From the NCBI GenBank assembly GCA_964408455.1, contig CAYOZN010000023.1:1-64000 (forward strand): 64,000 bases of DNA. The letters are read 5' to 3'. This stretch comes from CAYOZN01 sp964408455. GTDB lineage: Bacteria > Planctomycetota > Phycisphaerae > UBA1845 > UTPLA1. Made by a program: the position numbers and the translations under genes. The notes under the pieces were generated by a model, which was given only the letters and a program-made list of their open reading frames with translations, had not been told where the DNA came from and did no database searches. Below, in pieces: positions 1 through 7,653 of this stretch (position 1 is its first letter; every line of letters begins with the position of its first letter).

Positions 1-144
1 TGGGGCACCCTGCGCGAGGACATTAGTTAACGGTGTAATTCTAATCGAGACCCCAAGTCGGCAGACCTGGGGCACCCTGCGCGAGGACATTAGTTAACGG
101 TGTAATTCTAATCGAGACCCCAGATCGGCAGACCTGGGGCACCC
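1..144. repeat. 67-bp tandem repeat, two full copies plus a 10-base partial copy
   Basis: Copies lie at 1-67 and 68-134, with the first ten bases of a third at 135-144. The two full copies differ only near their ends (around 56-58 versus 123-125). Each copy junction can form a hairpin: at 51-72 and 118-139 the arms CCCCA and TGGGG enclose a further short stem around a GGCA loop. The mismatched pair sits at a different place in each copy. The array touches the window edge, so the true copy number is unknown. It lies beyond the 3' end of the PilZ gene. No coding role is apparent. Confidence 0.9.
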
Positions 145-182
145 TTGCATTCAGTCAGGATTCACCAGGTGGCGTACCCGCG

Positions 183-617
183 TCACACCGGCAGCAGCTG
201 CGGCGAATCGAAGCGGATGGCAAAGCCGACGCGGTGGGCATCCAGCGCATCGCGGCGCAGCTCGAGCCGGACGACGGTGCCATAGCCCAGGGATGGCAGC
301 AGCTCCTTGGACGAGGGGGAATGGGCCGCATCCCGCGAGGCGATGCGGATCTCGTAGCGCTGGCCGACGCCCAGGCCGTAGCCCACCGGCGAGGTGCAGC
401 GCAGGCCGGCGTCGCTGATGTCATCGGTGCGGCACCGGACGACCGAGCCGGAGTGCACGTCCATCAGCCAGACGTCGCACCGGACGTCGCGCCGGCTATA
501 GACGCGGCGGTCGCGCGCGGAGCGGTCTTCGCTCAGGAGCCCCCAGCGATCGAACATCGGGCGATCGCTGAGATGTGGCGAACCGATCGGGATCGGCGTT
601 GGGGTATTGCGGTACAT
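183..617 (-). CDS. PilZ-domain protein, putative c-di-GMP receptor
   Basis: This 144-residue protein carries both halves of the PilZ signature: an RxxxR element at residues 38-42 (within RRVYSRR) and the D-x-S-x-x-G element DISDAG at 66-71. PilZ domains bind cyclic di-GMP through these residues, usually to control motility, adhesion or polysaccharide export. No other domain is visible, and the first 35 residues are proline-rich and probably disordered. The start is the ATG at 617, because CTCCTT (AAGGAG on the coding strand) lies at 624-629, six bases upstream. An in-frame start further upstream has no such site. The gene follows pyrC on the same strand after a 284-bp gap, so it probably has its own promoter. 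Its target is unknown; the glycan clusters in the window are possible outputs. Confidence 0.8.
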   Translation of the reverse strand: MYRNTPTPIPIGSPHLSDRPMFDRWGLLSEDRSARDRRVYSRRDVRCDVWLMDVHSGSVVRCRTDDISDAGLRCTSPVGYGLGVGQRYEIRIASRDAAHSPSSKELLPSLGYGTVVRLELRRDALDAHRVGFAIRFDSPQLLPV

Positions 618-901
618 GGGGGTCTCCTTACCTGTCGAAGCCGACGCGGATCGCGCACCCGACGTTCCAACACCGGGGTCTCTCTCACGCGTTCCACGGG
701 GAGACATCAAGAGAAAACTTCTGTCGCCCCTTGCCCTCCGAACCTGTAAAAGCTTCCTTCGCTCCAGCCGGCATTATACCGGACCTTTTCCTCGGTATGT
801 CAAGCAAAACCTGCGCGGATTCTCCCCAGCCATGTACTCCGGAAAGCTCCGATAAAACGGTTTTCCTGCTGGGCTAATCCGACGATTCTCTAAATTCGTG
901 G

Positions 902-2218
902 TTATCCCGCCGCGGCCGGCTGGGATATGGCGAACCGGACGGCGCCGGCGACGATGGTGTGCGTGACGCGGCCCTTCAACTGCCAGCCGTCGTAGGGGCA
1001 GTTCTGGCATTTCGAGCGAAACTGCTCAACATCGACGGTCCACGTTTCGGCTGGATCGAAGATCGTGACGTCGGCATCAGCGCCGACGTTGAGCGTGCCC
1101 TTCTTCAGCCCCAGCACCTGCGCCGGGCGGATCGTCATGCGCTCGATGAGGCCGGGCCAGTCGAGATGGCCGGGCTCGACGAGGGCCTTGATGAAGAGCG
1201 GCAGCGCCACTTCGAGGCCGACGATGCCGAAGGGGGCGGCCTGAAAGTCCCACTCCTTCTTCTCGTCGGCGGCATGGGGCGCGTGATCGGTAACGAGGCA
1301 GTCGATCGTGCCGTCGGCGACGCCTCGGATGCAGGCCTCCACGTCGGCGGAAGAGCGCAGCGGCGGGTTCATCTTGTAGTTGGTGTCAAATTCGTGGCAC
1401 GCGTCGTCGGTCAATAGAAGATGGTGCGGGCACACTTCGGCCGTGACGGCCGCGCCGCGGGCCCTGGCCTCGCGCACCATCTGCACCGCCCCGGCCGTGG
1501 ATATGTGCGCCACGTGGTAGCGGGCGCCGGTGTTCTGGGCGAGCAGCAGGTCGCGCTGGACCATCGTCTCTTCGGCCATGTTCGGGATGCCGGGCAGGCC
1601 GATCCGCGTCGCCGTCAGCCCCGCGTTCATGCACCCGCCGGCGGCCAGGTCGGCATCTTCGCAGTGCTGGATGATGACGCGGTTGAACATCTTCACGTAT
1701 TGCATGGCGCGGTACATGACCGACGCGCTGGCGACGCCGCAGCCGTCGTCGGAGAAGGCGACGGCGCCGGCCCGGACCATCTGGCCTATTTCGGCGAGTT
1801 CCCTGCCTTCGCGGCCCTTGGTGATGGCGCCGATGGGATAGACGTTGCAAAGCCCGGCACGAGCGGCCTGTCGATACACGAACTCGATCATCGCCTCGTT
1901 GTCGATGGCCGGCTGGGTGTTGGGCATGCAGGCGATGCTGGTGAACCCCCCCGCCACCGCGGCCGCCGAGCCACTGGCGATCGTCTCCTCTTCCTCGTTG
2001 CCCGGCTCGCGCAGATGGACGTGCATATCGATGAGGCCGGGGCAGACGATTTTGCCGGATGCGTCGATGACATCGCCGGCTGACCTCGGCTCCGGCACCT
2101 TTTCGCCGACGGACGCGATCCTGCCGTCTTTGATCAGGACGTCGGCAATCGCGTCGAAATTTTGCGATGGGTCGATGATGCGCCCGCCGCGGATGAGCAA
2201 GACCTGCGATTGCAGCAT
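902..2218 (-). CDS. pyrC: Dihydroorotase
   Basis: This enzyme cyclises N-carbamoyl-aspartate to dihydroorotate, the third step of pyrimidine synthesis. The 438-residue product is a class I-type amidohydrolase. The metal-binding HVH motif is at residues 66-68 (GLIDMHVHLREPG), followed by CMPNTQP, a CEDADL segment, a second metal-site HIS segment and the C-terminal TDHAPH motif. Its length fits the roughly 430-residue bacterial form. An upstream in-frame codon at 2299 would overlap the uma2 gene, so I use the ATG at 2218 (MLQSQVLLIRGGRI), a typical dihydroorotase N-terminus. A GAGGAG element lies about 14 bases upstream. It is the last gene of the pyrR-pyrB-uma2-pyrC run. Confidence 0.95.
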   Translation of the reverse strand: MLQSQVLLIRGGRIIDPSQNFDAIADVLIKDGRIASVGEKVPEPRSAGDVIDASGKIVCPGLIDMHVHLREPGNEEEETIASGSAAAVAGGFTSIACMPNTQPAIDNEAMIEFVYRQAARAGLCNVYPIGAITKGREGRELAEIGQMVRAGAVAFSDDGCGVASASVMYRAMQYVKMFNRVIIQHCEDADLAAGGCMNAGLTATRIGLPGIPNMAEETMVQRDLLLAQNTGARYHVAHISTAGAVQMVREARARGAAVTAEVCPHHLLLTDDACHEFDTNYKMNPPLRSSADVEACIRGVADGTIDCLVTDHAPHAADEKKEWDFQAAPFGIVGLEVALPLFIKALVEPGHLDWPGLIERMTIRPAQVLGLKKGTLNVGADADVTIFDPAETWTVDVEQFRSKCQNCPYDGWQLKGRVTHTIVAGAVRFAISQPAAAG

Positions 2219-2276
2219 GTTTGATTCCAAAGCTCCTCGAGCAGCGAATCTCGGCAGACGCAAGTGGCAGATAGAT

Positions 2277-2828
2277 CTAGATTTCAAAAAACGAAGCAAC
2301 GCGACACGAGAACCCCGGCAGTATCTCTGGAGCTTCTATTGTGTCATCGCTGGTAAGAACAACGGGACCCGAGTTCTGGCGATACACATGCACGCACTTG
2401 CTTGATGGATCGAGAATCCACACTCGATCGACGCCCATTTTCAGGTATTCTGCCGCCTTCTCCAAGATTTCGGTCCAGCCCTGGCCCTTGCCGAGTACTT
2501 CAACGACCAGTTCCGGCGCTACCCGCGAGAAAGAGGTTGAACTTGTGCCTTTTGGCAAGCGCTTGTACGAAATGTAAGCCACATCGGCCCCGCGCACCGT
2601 GTCGGGATCGGACTCAACGACGATGCCTGCCTCGTTAATCCAAACCCGTCCCAGCTTAATCTCGCGAGACCACAAACCCAGATAGAAGGCCACGTTTTCG
2701 GCGAACGTGCTGTCATTCATGCCTCCGGGCGACAAGGTGACAACCTCCCCTCGAACAAGGTCGCTAGGCCCAAGCTGTCCGGAGATTTTCTCAAATTCCT
2801 CAGCTGTCATTCTGCCGGTTGTGATCAT
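2277..2828 (-). CDS. Uma2 (DUF820) family PD-(D/E)XK-like nuclease
   Basis: This 183-residue protein has the usual Uma2 layout: an N-terminal MTAEEFE segment, VRGEVVTLSPGG, GADVAYIS, then PELVVEVLGKGQGWTEILEKAA and an ILDP strand. In the family, Asp/Glu and Lys residues around PDLVVEV are thought to form a restriction-endonuclease-type active site. Here PELVVEV is kept, but the usual SPSD that follows is GKGQ. The biological role of the family is poorly known. I choose the ATG at 2828 because GAGG lies eight bases upstream; a GTG at 2837 would leave that element inside the gene. It sits between pyrB and pyrC (gaps of 49 and 58 bases) on the same strand and looks AT-richer than its neighbours, suggesting a later insertion into the operon. 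Confidence 0.85.
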   Translation of the reverse strand: MITTGRMTAEEFEKISGQLGPSDLVRGEVVTLSPGGMNDSTFAENVAFYLGLWSREIKLGRVWINEAGIVVESDPDTVRGADVAYISYKRLPKGTSSTSFSRVAPELVVEVLGKGQGWTEILEKAAEYLKMGVDRVWILDPSSKCVHVYRQNSGPVVLTSDDTIEAPEILPGFSCRVASFFEI

Positions 2829-2877
2829 CTCGTTCACCTCTACGAGATTATAACATTGCGCCGCGAATAAGTGAGAG

Positions 2878-3882
2878 TTATGCCGATCCTTGCGCCTGGT
2901 TGCACAGGAACATCACCGCCATGCGAACTGCCAGGCCGTTGGTCACCTGCTGGAGAATGACGCTCTTCTGTCCGTCGGCCACGTCGCCGGATACCTCCAC
3001 GCCGCGGTTGATCGGCCCGGGGTGCATGACGAGCACGTCTGCGCGCGCGCGGGCCATTCGTTCGTTCGTCAATCCGAACAGACGCGAGTATTCCTGGGTG
3101 CTGGGGAAGACGTTTGAAGCCACGCGCTCGCGCTGCACGCGGAGCATGTTGATGACGTCGAACTCGCCGATGACGGCGTCAAAATCGTGACAGACGCGGG
3201 CGCCGAGCTTCTCAAACGCCTTGGGCACGAGCGTGGTCGGTCCGACGAACGTCACTTCTGCCCCGAGCTTGCTCAGTGCCCACAGGTTTGATCGGGCCAC
3301 GCGCGAATTGGCCACGTCTCCGACGATGGCGACCTTCAGGCCCTCCACTCGGCCCTTGGCCTTGCGGATGGTGTAGGTATCCAGCAGGCCCTGCGTGGGA
3401 TGTTCGTGCCGGCCATCGCCGGCGTTGATCACGCAACACGCCACGTTACGGGCAATGAGATGCGATGCGCCGGAGGCGGCGTGGCGGCACACGATGATGT
3501 CCACGCCCATGGCTTCGATGTTGCGCACGGTATCGCGGAGCGATTCACCCTTCGAAAGCGCGCTGGTTTTGGCCGTAAAATCGATAACGTCGGCGCTGAG
3601 CCGCTGGGCCGCGAGCGTGAAGCTCGTCTTGGTGCGCGTCGAGTCCTCAAAAAAGAGATTGACGACGACGCGGCCACGCAGGGCCGGCACCTTCTTCACG
3701 CTGCGCGTGGATACGTCTTCAAAGGCCTCGGCCGTATCGAGAATGAAATTGATTTCGTCCGCGCTCAGTTCTTCCAGCGTCAGCAGATTGCGGTGCGGCC
3801 AGACCATGGACTCGCGTTCGGTCGAGCGCGCCGCGGCCGCCGCGCTTTGAGCCGCCCGCAATGATCCGCTCGTCCTGCTCAC
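2878..3882 (-). CDS. pyrB: Aspartate carbamoyltransferase catalytic subunit
   Basis: This enzyme condenses carbamoyl phosphate with aspartate, the first committed pyrimidine step. The 334-residue protein shows the carbamoyl-phosphate loop STRTKTSF after FFED, a KGES segment, the HPTQ motif and HPGPINRGVE near the C-terminus. The first 25 residues (Ala/Ser-rich) extend beyond the family core, which starts near HRNLLTLEEL. The GTG at 3882 is supported by a strong GGAGGT six bases upstream (3889-3894 on the plus strand as ACCTCC). It overlaps the pyrR stop as GTGA, so the two are probably translationally coupled. No pyrI regulatory subunit is present. Confidence 0.95.
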   Translation of the reverse strand: MSRTSGSLRAAQSAAAAARSTERESMVWPHRNLLTLEELSADEINFILDTAEAFEDVSTRSVKKVPALRGRVVVNLFFEDSTRTKTSFTLAAQRLSADVIDFTAKTSALSKGESLRDTVRNIEAMGVDIIVCRHAASGASHLIARNVACCVINAGDGRHEHPTQGLLDTYTIRKAKGRVEGLKVAIVGDVANSRVARSNLWALSKLGAEVTFVGPTTLVPKAFEKLGARVCHDFDAVIGEFDVINMLRVQRERVASNVFPSTQEYSRLFGLTNERMARARADVLVMHPGPINRGVEVSGDVADGQKSVILQQVTNGLAVRMAVMFLCNQAQGSA

Positions 3883-4397
3883 GCGCCCACCTCCACCAGG
3901 TCCGGCTTGCCCTCTTCCTGAAGCGTGACGCGCACGTGATCGGCCTGTCTCGCGTGTACGCCGACGAAATCCGGCTGGATCGGCAGTTCCCGCCCATCCC
4001 GGTCCACGAGCACCGCCAGCCGGATGGCCCGGGGCCTGCCCAGATCGACGATGGCATCCATGGCGGCCCGGATCGAGCGGCCGGTGTGGATCACGTCGTC
4101 CACCAGGATCAATAGCAGGCCTTCGACATCAAAGGGGATTTCGGTCGTGCGAACCACGGCCGAAGGGCCGATTTCCGCCAGATCGTCGCGGTACAGCGTG
4201 ATGTCGAGGGTTCCGAACTCCATGTCCTTGACGCCGCGCTCTTCCAGCAGGCACATGAGCCGCCGGGCGAGAAGGTCTCCCCGGCTGCGGATGCCGATGA
4301 CGCCAACGGGGCACGACGGCGGGACGGTGGCCGCGATTTCATCGGCGAGGCGCGCGAGGGCGCCTAGAATTCCACGCTCGTCGAGCAAAACGGACAT
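3879..4397 (-). CDS. pyrR: Bifunctional pyr operon regulator / uracil phosphoribosyltransferase
   Basis: PyrR proteins bind pyr mRNA in response to UMP and also convert uracil plus PRPP to UMP. The 172-residue product begins MSVLLDERGIL, contains IGIRSRGDLLARRL, then the 13-residue PRPP-binding loop region LILVDDVIHTGRS. It ends close to the usual 175-180 residue length. It is the first gene of a pyr operon and overlaps pyrB by four bases, which supports the name. No Shine-Dalgarno sequence precedes the ATG at 4397. A promoter-like pair (TTGCCG, 17 bases, TATTCT) would place transcription within a base or so of the ATG, so the mRNA may be leaderless and leave no room for a classical PyrR attenuator upstream of pyrR. 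Confidence 0.92.
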   Translation of the reverse strand: MSVLLDERGILGALARLADEIAATVPPSCPVGVIGIRSRGDLLARRLMCLLEERGVKDMEFGTLDITLYRDDLAEIGPSAVVRTTEIPFDVEGLLLILVDDVIHTGRSIRAAMDAIVDLGRPRAIRLAVLVDRDGRELPIQPDFVGVHARQADHVRVTLQEEGKPDLVEVGA

Positions 4398-4433
4398 GAA
4401 TTGCAGAATACAGCACGCAGAATAGTGCGGCAA
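4398..4433 (-). promoter_or_regulatory. Candidate sigma70-type promoter of the pyr operon, leaderless
   Basis: On the minus strand TTGCCG (plus-strand 4428-4433) is followed after exactly 17 bases by TATTCT (4405-4410). Each matches four of six consensus bases. Only seven bases (4398-4404) separate the -10 element from the pyrR ATG, so transcription should begin at or next to the start codon. Found by eye. Confidence 0.4.
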
Positions 4434-4560
4434 GATGGGCTCCGCTTCGCTCGGCGCGGTCCAGATCAGCGGGCGATCAGCGAACGCAAATGTGCCGGGC
4501 AGTGCCGCACTCGTCGGCATGGCCCGGCCGATGTCCCATGGTCGCCCAAACGGGGGAATC

Positions 4561-4569
4561 TGATATACT
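4561..4569 (+). promoter_or_regulatory. Extended -10 element upstream of the MacA-like gene
   Basis: TGATATACT matches the extended -10 pattern TGnTATAAT with one change. No good -35 hexamer lies 16-18 bases upstream, as is common for extended -10 promoters. It would give a leader of about 75 bases before the ATG at 4650. Confidence 0.4.
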
Positions 4570-4649
4570 GCACGTATTCCGCCGTGAAATAAGCGCGTTC
4601 GGACCGTTGCAAGCGCCGGAGAGGTCCCGAACGCAGGAGCACGCATTCG

Positions 4650-5846
4650 ATGAAGTCGATCGTTACACTGGTCATTCTGGCTGCCCTCGGAACCGGCGGC
4701 TACTTCGCTTATAAGGCTTACGCCGGTACGGAAGCAGAAACGCCTTTCATCGTCGCGCCCCTCAATCGCGGTGAGATCGTGAAGACGGTCGCCGCGACGG
4801 GCACGGTCGAGCCGCTGGTGAAAGTGATCGTGGGCTCGGAAGTGAGCGGCAAGATCAAGAAGTGGCATACCGATTTCAACGCCACCGTAAAGTCCGGAGA
4901 TGTTCTGGCGGAGATCGATCCCGACAGCTTCAAGACGGCCTTGTCGCAGACGCAGGCCAACCTGGACACCGCGCGGGCGCGCGAAGAGGAGCTAGCGGTT
5001 CGACACCGGCAGGCTCGCCACGAACGCGAGCGCATCGAAAACCTGTTCCGGCTCAACAACGCGAGCGAGCAGGAGCTGTTTCTGGCGAAGGTGGAAGAGG
5101 ATGCGGCCAAGGCGGCGTGGAACGGCGCGACCGCCAGCGTCGCTTCTTCAAAGGCCCTGCTGGAATCGGCAAAGGTTGATCTGGAGCGCACGATCATCCG
5201 CTCGCCGATCGACGGCGTCGTCATCGCCCGCAACATAGAGGACGGTCAGACGGTGGCCGCCTCCCTGCAGGCGCCCGAGCTGTTTGTCATCGCCAACGAT
5301 CTGAAACTCATGCAGGTCAATGCGAACGTGGCCGAGGCGGACATCGGCCTGATCGAGGAGGGCCGGCCGGCCACCTTCCGGGTCGACGCCTATCCGAACC
5401 GCTCCTTTACCGGCACGATCTCGCAGGTTCGCTACAACGCCAGCGTGGTCGAAGGTGTCGTCACGTACGTAACGCTGATTCGCGCGGATAACCAGGACCT
5501 CGCCCTGCGGCCCGGCATGACGGCGAACGTCACGTTTGAAGTGGCGCGGGCGGATGACGTCATCAAGATTCCAAATTCGGCGTTGCGTTTCGACCCCGAT
5601 CCTCCATCGATGACTTCTGCACCGATGAGCCGCAAGGCGGAACCCACGAAGCCCACGGTTTATGTGCTTGCCAACGGCAGGCCCGATCGCCGTGAAATCG
5701 AAATCGGAATATCGAACGGCGTCTTCTCGGAGCTCATCGAGGGCAACCTGGAAGAAGGCGACGCCGTCATTACCGAGCGAAACTGGCGGGCGATGGCCGA
5801 CGGCAATCGCCCGGATGTCACGCGCACCCTGCGGCGGGGTTTCTAG
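4650..5846 (+). CDS. HlyD/MacA-type periplasmic adaptor (membrane fusion) protein
   Basis: This 398-residue protein starts with one membrane anchor (residues 4-22). The split lipoyl/barrel-sandwich domain follows: VEPLVKVIVGSEVSGKIKKW with DVLAEIDP on the N-terminal side, RSPIDGVVIARNIEDGQTV on the return side. Between them is a Glu/Arg-rich alpha-helical hairpin (about 105-190). A beta-barrel domain follows (LMQVNANVAEADIGLIEEG; LRPGMTANVTFEV). Such adaptors link an inner-membrane ABC or RND pump to an outer-membrane channel. AGGAG lies ten bases before the ATG. The next gene, four bases downstream, is a MacB/LolD-type ATPase, so this is the MacA side of a MacAB-like system. No permease or TolC-like gene follows here. 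Confidence 0.88.
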   Translation: MKSIVTLVILAALGTGGYFAYKAYAGTEAETPFIVAPLNRGEIVKTVAATGTVEPLVKVIVGSEVSGKIKKWHTDFNATVKSGDVLAEIDPDSFKTALSQTQANLDTARAREEELAVRHRQARHERERIENLFRLNNASEQELFLAKVEEDAAKAAWNGATASVASSKALLESAKVDLERTIIRSPIDGVVIARNIEDGQTVAASLQAPELFVIANDLKLMQVNANVAEADIGLIEEGRPATFRVDAYPNRSFTGTISQVRYNASVVEGVVTYVTLIRADNQDLALRPGMTANVTFEVARADDVIKIPNSALRFDPDPPSMTSAPMSRKAEPTKPTVYVLANGRPDRREIEIGISNGVFSELIEGNLEEGDAVITERNWRAMADGNRPDVTRTLRRGF

Positions 5847-5850
5847 CGGC

Positions 5851-6648
5851 ATGTTCAAGAAAGGCCAGACCGGTTCGACGCGGCTTCAGGATGGTGCACT
5901 TGTGCAGATCGAAGATCTGCACAAGACATACCACATCGGCGAAGTCAACGTGCATGCGGTGCGCGGCGTCAGCGTGCGCATTGAACACGGCGAGCTGATC
6001 GCCATCATGGGCCCGAGCGGCTCGGGCAAATCGACGCTGATGCACGTGATCGGCTGCCTGGACCAGGCCGATCGCGGGCGCTTCATCCTCGAAGGTGTCG
6101 ACATCAGCACCCTTTCGCGACGCAGTCTCGCCCGGCTGCGCAACATCAAGCTCGGCTTCGTCTTTCAGAGTTTCAATCTTCTTCCACGCACGTCCGTTCT
6201 GGATAACGTCGCCCTGCCGCTTACCTATGCCGGCGTGCGCCGGAGCGAGCGACGCCGCCGGGCCGCTGCCATGCTCGACCTTGTCGGCCTCGCCGATCGC
6301 GCTCACCACTTCAGCAATCAACTCAGCGGCGGTCAGCAGCAGCGCGTGGCGATTGCCAGGGCGCTGATCACCGATCCCGTGTTGCTCCTTGCGGACGAGC
6401 CCACCGGCAATCTCGACAGCAAGACGGGTGTCGAGATCATGTCATTGCTGCAACGGCTCAACCGCGAAAATGGCGTCACCATCGTCCTGGTGACGCACGA
6501 GCCGGACATCGCGGCTTATGCGGGGCGCATCATCGCGGTGAAGGATGGCCACATCGCATACGATCGCCAGAATCCGGACGTAAAGGACGCCAGCGAGGCA
6601 GTTGCTCAATTTCGCAGCAGGCCCGAGCCGGCCGCAGCGTCGGCCTAG
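5851..6648 (+). CDS. MacB/LolD-family ABC transporter ATP-binding protein
   Basis: This 265-residue ATPase carries Walker A GPSGSGKST (about 54-62), the Q-loop in LGFVFQSFNLLPR, the signature LSGGQQQRVAIARAL, Walker B VLLLADEPTGNLD and the switch histidine in LVTHEPD. NLLPRTSVLDNVALPL and ADEPTGNLDS are characteristic of the MacB/LolD/FtsE-like subfamily, which works with FtsX-like permeases. An in-frame start at 5662 lies inside the upstream gene. I take the ATG at 5851, just after the adaptor's stop. In true MacB the ATPase is fused to its permease; here there is only the ATPase, and no permease gene follows. The 35 residues after the core are not recognised. Confidence 0.9.
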   Translation: MFKKGQTGSTRLQDGALVQIEDLHKTYHIGEVNVHAVRGVSVRIEHGELIAIMGPSGSGKSTLMHVIGCLDQADRGRFILEGVDISTLSRRSLARLRNIKLGFVFQSFNLLPRTSVLDNVALPLTYAGVRRSERRRRAAAMLDLVGLADRAHHFSNQLSGGQQQRVAIARALITDPVLLLADEPTGNLDSKTGVEIMSLLQRLNRENGVTIVLVTHEPDIAAYAGRIIAVKDGHIAYDRQNPDVKDASEAVAQFRSRPEPAAASA

Positions 6649-6740
6649 TGTCGCGCAGACGCCGGCAGAAACCACATCATGGCTGCACGGCAGGAGTCAT
6701 CCCGGATTCCCGATTGCCGCGGCCTAGCGGCGCCCGCGAC

Positions 6741-6749
6741 TGCTATACT
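6741..6749 (+). promoter_or_regulatory. Extended -10 element upstream of the isoaspartyl methyltransferase
   Basis: TGCTATACT fits the extended -10 pattern. It lies downstream of the in-frame ATG at 6679 and 38 bases before the TTG at 6787, which argues that translation begins at the TTG. A similar TGATATACT lies ahead of the MacA-like gene. Confidence 0.35.
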
Positions 6750-6786
6750 CAAATTGCGGAGCGATGATCGCACGATTGCGAAGCGT

Positions 6787-7629
6787 TTGATCGTCAAACC
6801 CGCACGATCACTGCGACGTTTTCTGATATCCGTATTCGCCATGTGGCTCTGCATTGCTCCTTTCGGCCTGGGATGCCGTCGAGAACGGCCGGGAGATGGT
6901 GCCCGGCAGCATGACGATGGGTCGCCGCCGCCGGCCGGGCGCGAAGCGGATGACCGAACGGCAACGGCCGCCGCGATCACATCGGAACGCGTCCGCGAGC
7001 GCGTTGAAATGGTGTCCCGCCAGATTGAAGGCCGCGGCCTGTCCGTCCCGGCGGTCACGCGCGCGATGCTTCGCGTACCGCGACACTGGTTTGTCCCGCC
7101 CGAGTACCAGACAGCAGCCTACGAAGACCGGCCACTGCCCATCGGATTTGGGCAGACGATCTCGCAACCGTACATCGTGGCCAAGATGACCGAGCTGCTC
7201 GCACTGGAGCGCGGGGACAAGGTGCTGGAGATCGGGACAGGTTCGGGCTACCAGGCGGCGGTTCTTTCTGAAATCACCGACCACGTCTATACGATCGAGA
7301 TTGTCGAGCCACTGGCGCGTCGCACACAGCGCGTGCTGGATGAACGTGACTACAAGGGCATTCACACACGCATCGGCGATGGCTATCGCGGCTGGCCCGA
7401 GGCCGCGCCGTTTGATGCCATTATTGTGACGTGCGCTCCCGAGAATGTGCCGCCCTTGCTGGTGGAACAGCTCGCCATCGGCGGCCGCATGTGCATTCCC
7501 ATCGGAGAGCAGCCCTACGGGCAGGAACTCATCGTCATGACGAAGGAACAGGATGGTCGGCTCGGACGCCGGAGCGTCTTTCCCGTCAGCTTCGTACCGA
7601 TGACCGGCGAGGCGCAGGGCGAACCCTGA
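6787..7629 (+). CDS. pcm: Protein-L-isoaspartate O-methyltransferase, predicted exported lipoprotein
   Basis: The enzyme methylates L-isoaspartyl residues in damaged proteins using S-adenosylmethionine. The C-terminal 210 residues are a full PCMT domain: SRQIEGRGLSVPAVTRAMLRVPRH, the acceptor region FGQTISQPYIVAKMTELL, SAM motif I LEIGTGSGYQAAVL and FDAIIVTCAPENVPPLLVEQL. The N-terminus is unusual: RSLRRFLISVFAMWLCIAPF then GLGC looks like a lipoprotein signal with a lipobox cysteine, followed by about 45 disordered polar residues. Cytosolic PCMT has no such segment. I use the TTG at 6787 because an extended -10 element lies between it and the alternative ATG at 6679; the true start is uncertain. 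The methyl donor question for an exported enzyme is unresolved. Confidence 0.85.
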   Translation: MIVKPARSLRRFLISVFAMWLCIAPFGLGCRRERPGDGARQHDDGSPPPAGREADDRTATAAAITSERVRERVEMVSRQIEGRGLSVPAVTRAMLRVPRHWFVPPEYQTAAYEDRPLPIGFGQTISQPYIVAKMTELLALERGDKVLEIGTGSGYQAAVLSEITDHVYTIEIVEPLARRTQRVLDERDYKGIHTRIGDGYRGWPEAAPFDAIIVTCAPENVPPLLVEQLAIGGRMCIPIGEQPYGQELIVMTKEQDGRLGRRSVFPVSFVPMTGEAQGEP

Positions 7630-7653
7630 GCGCATTGATGAGACTGCTGGACT

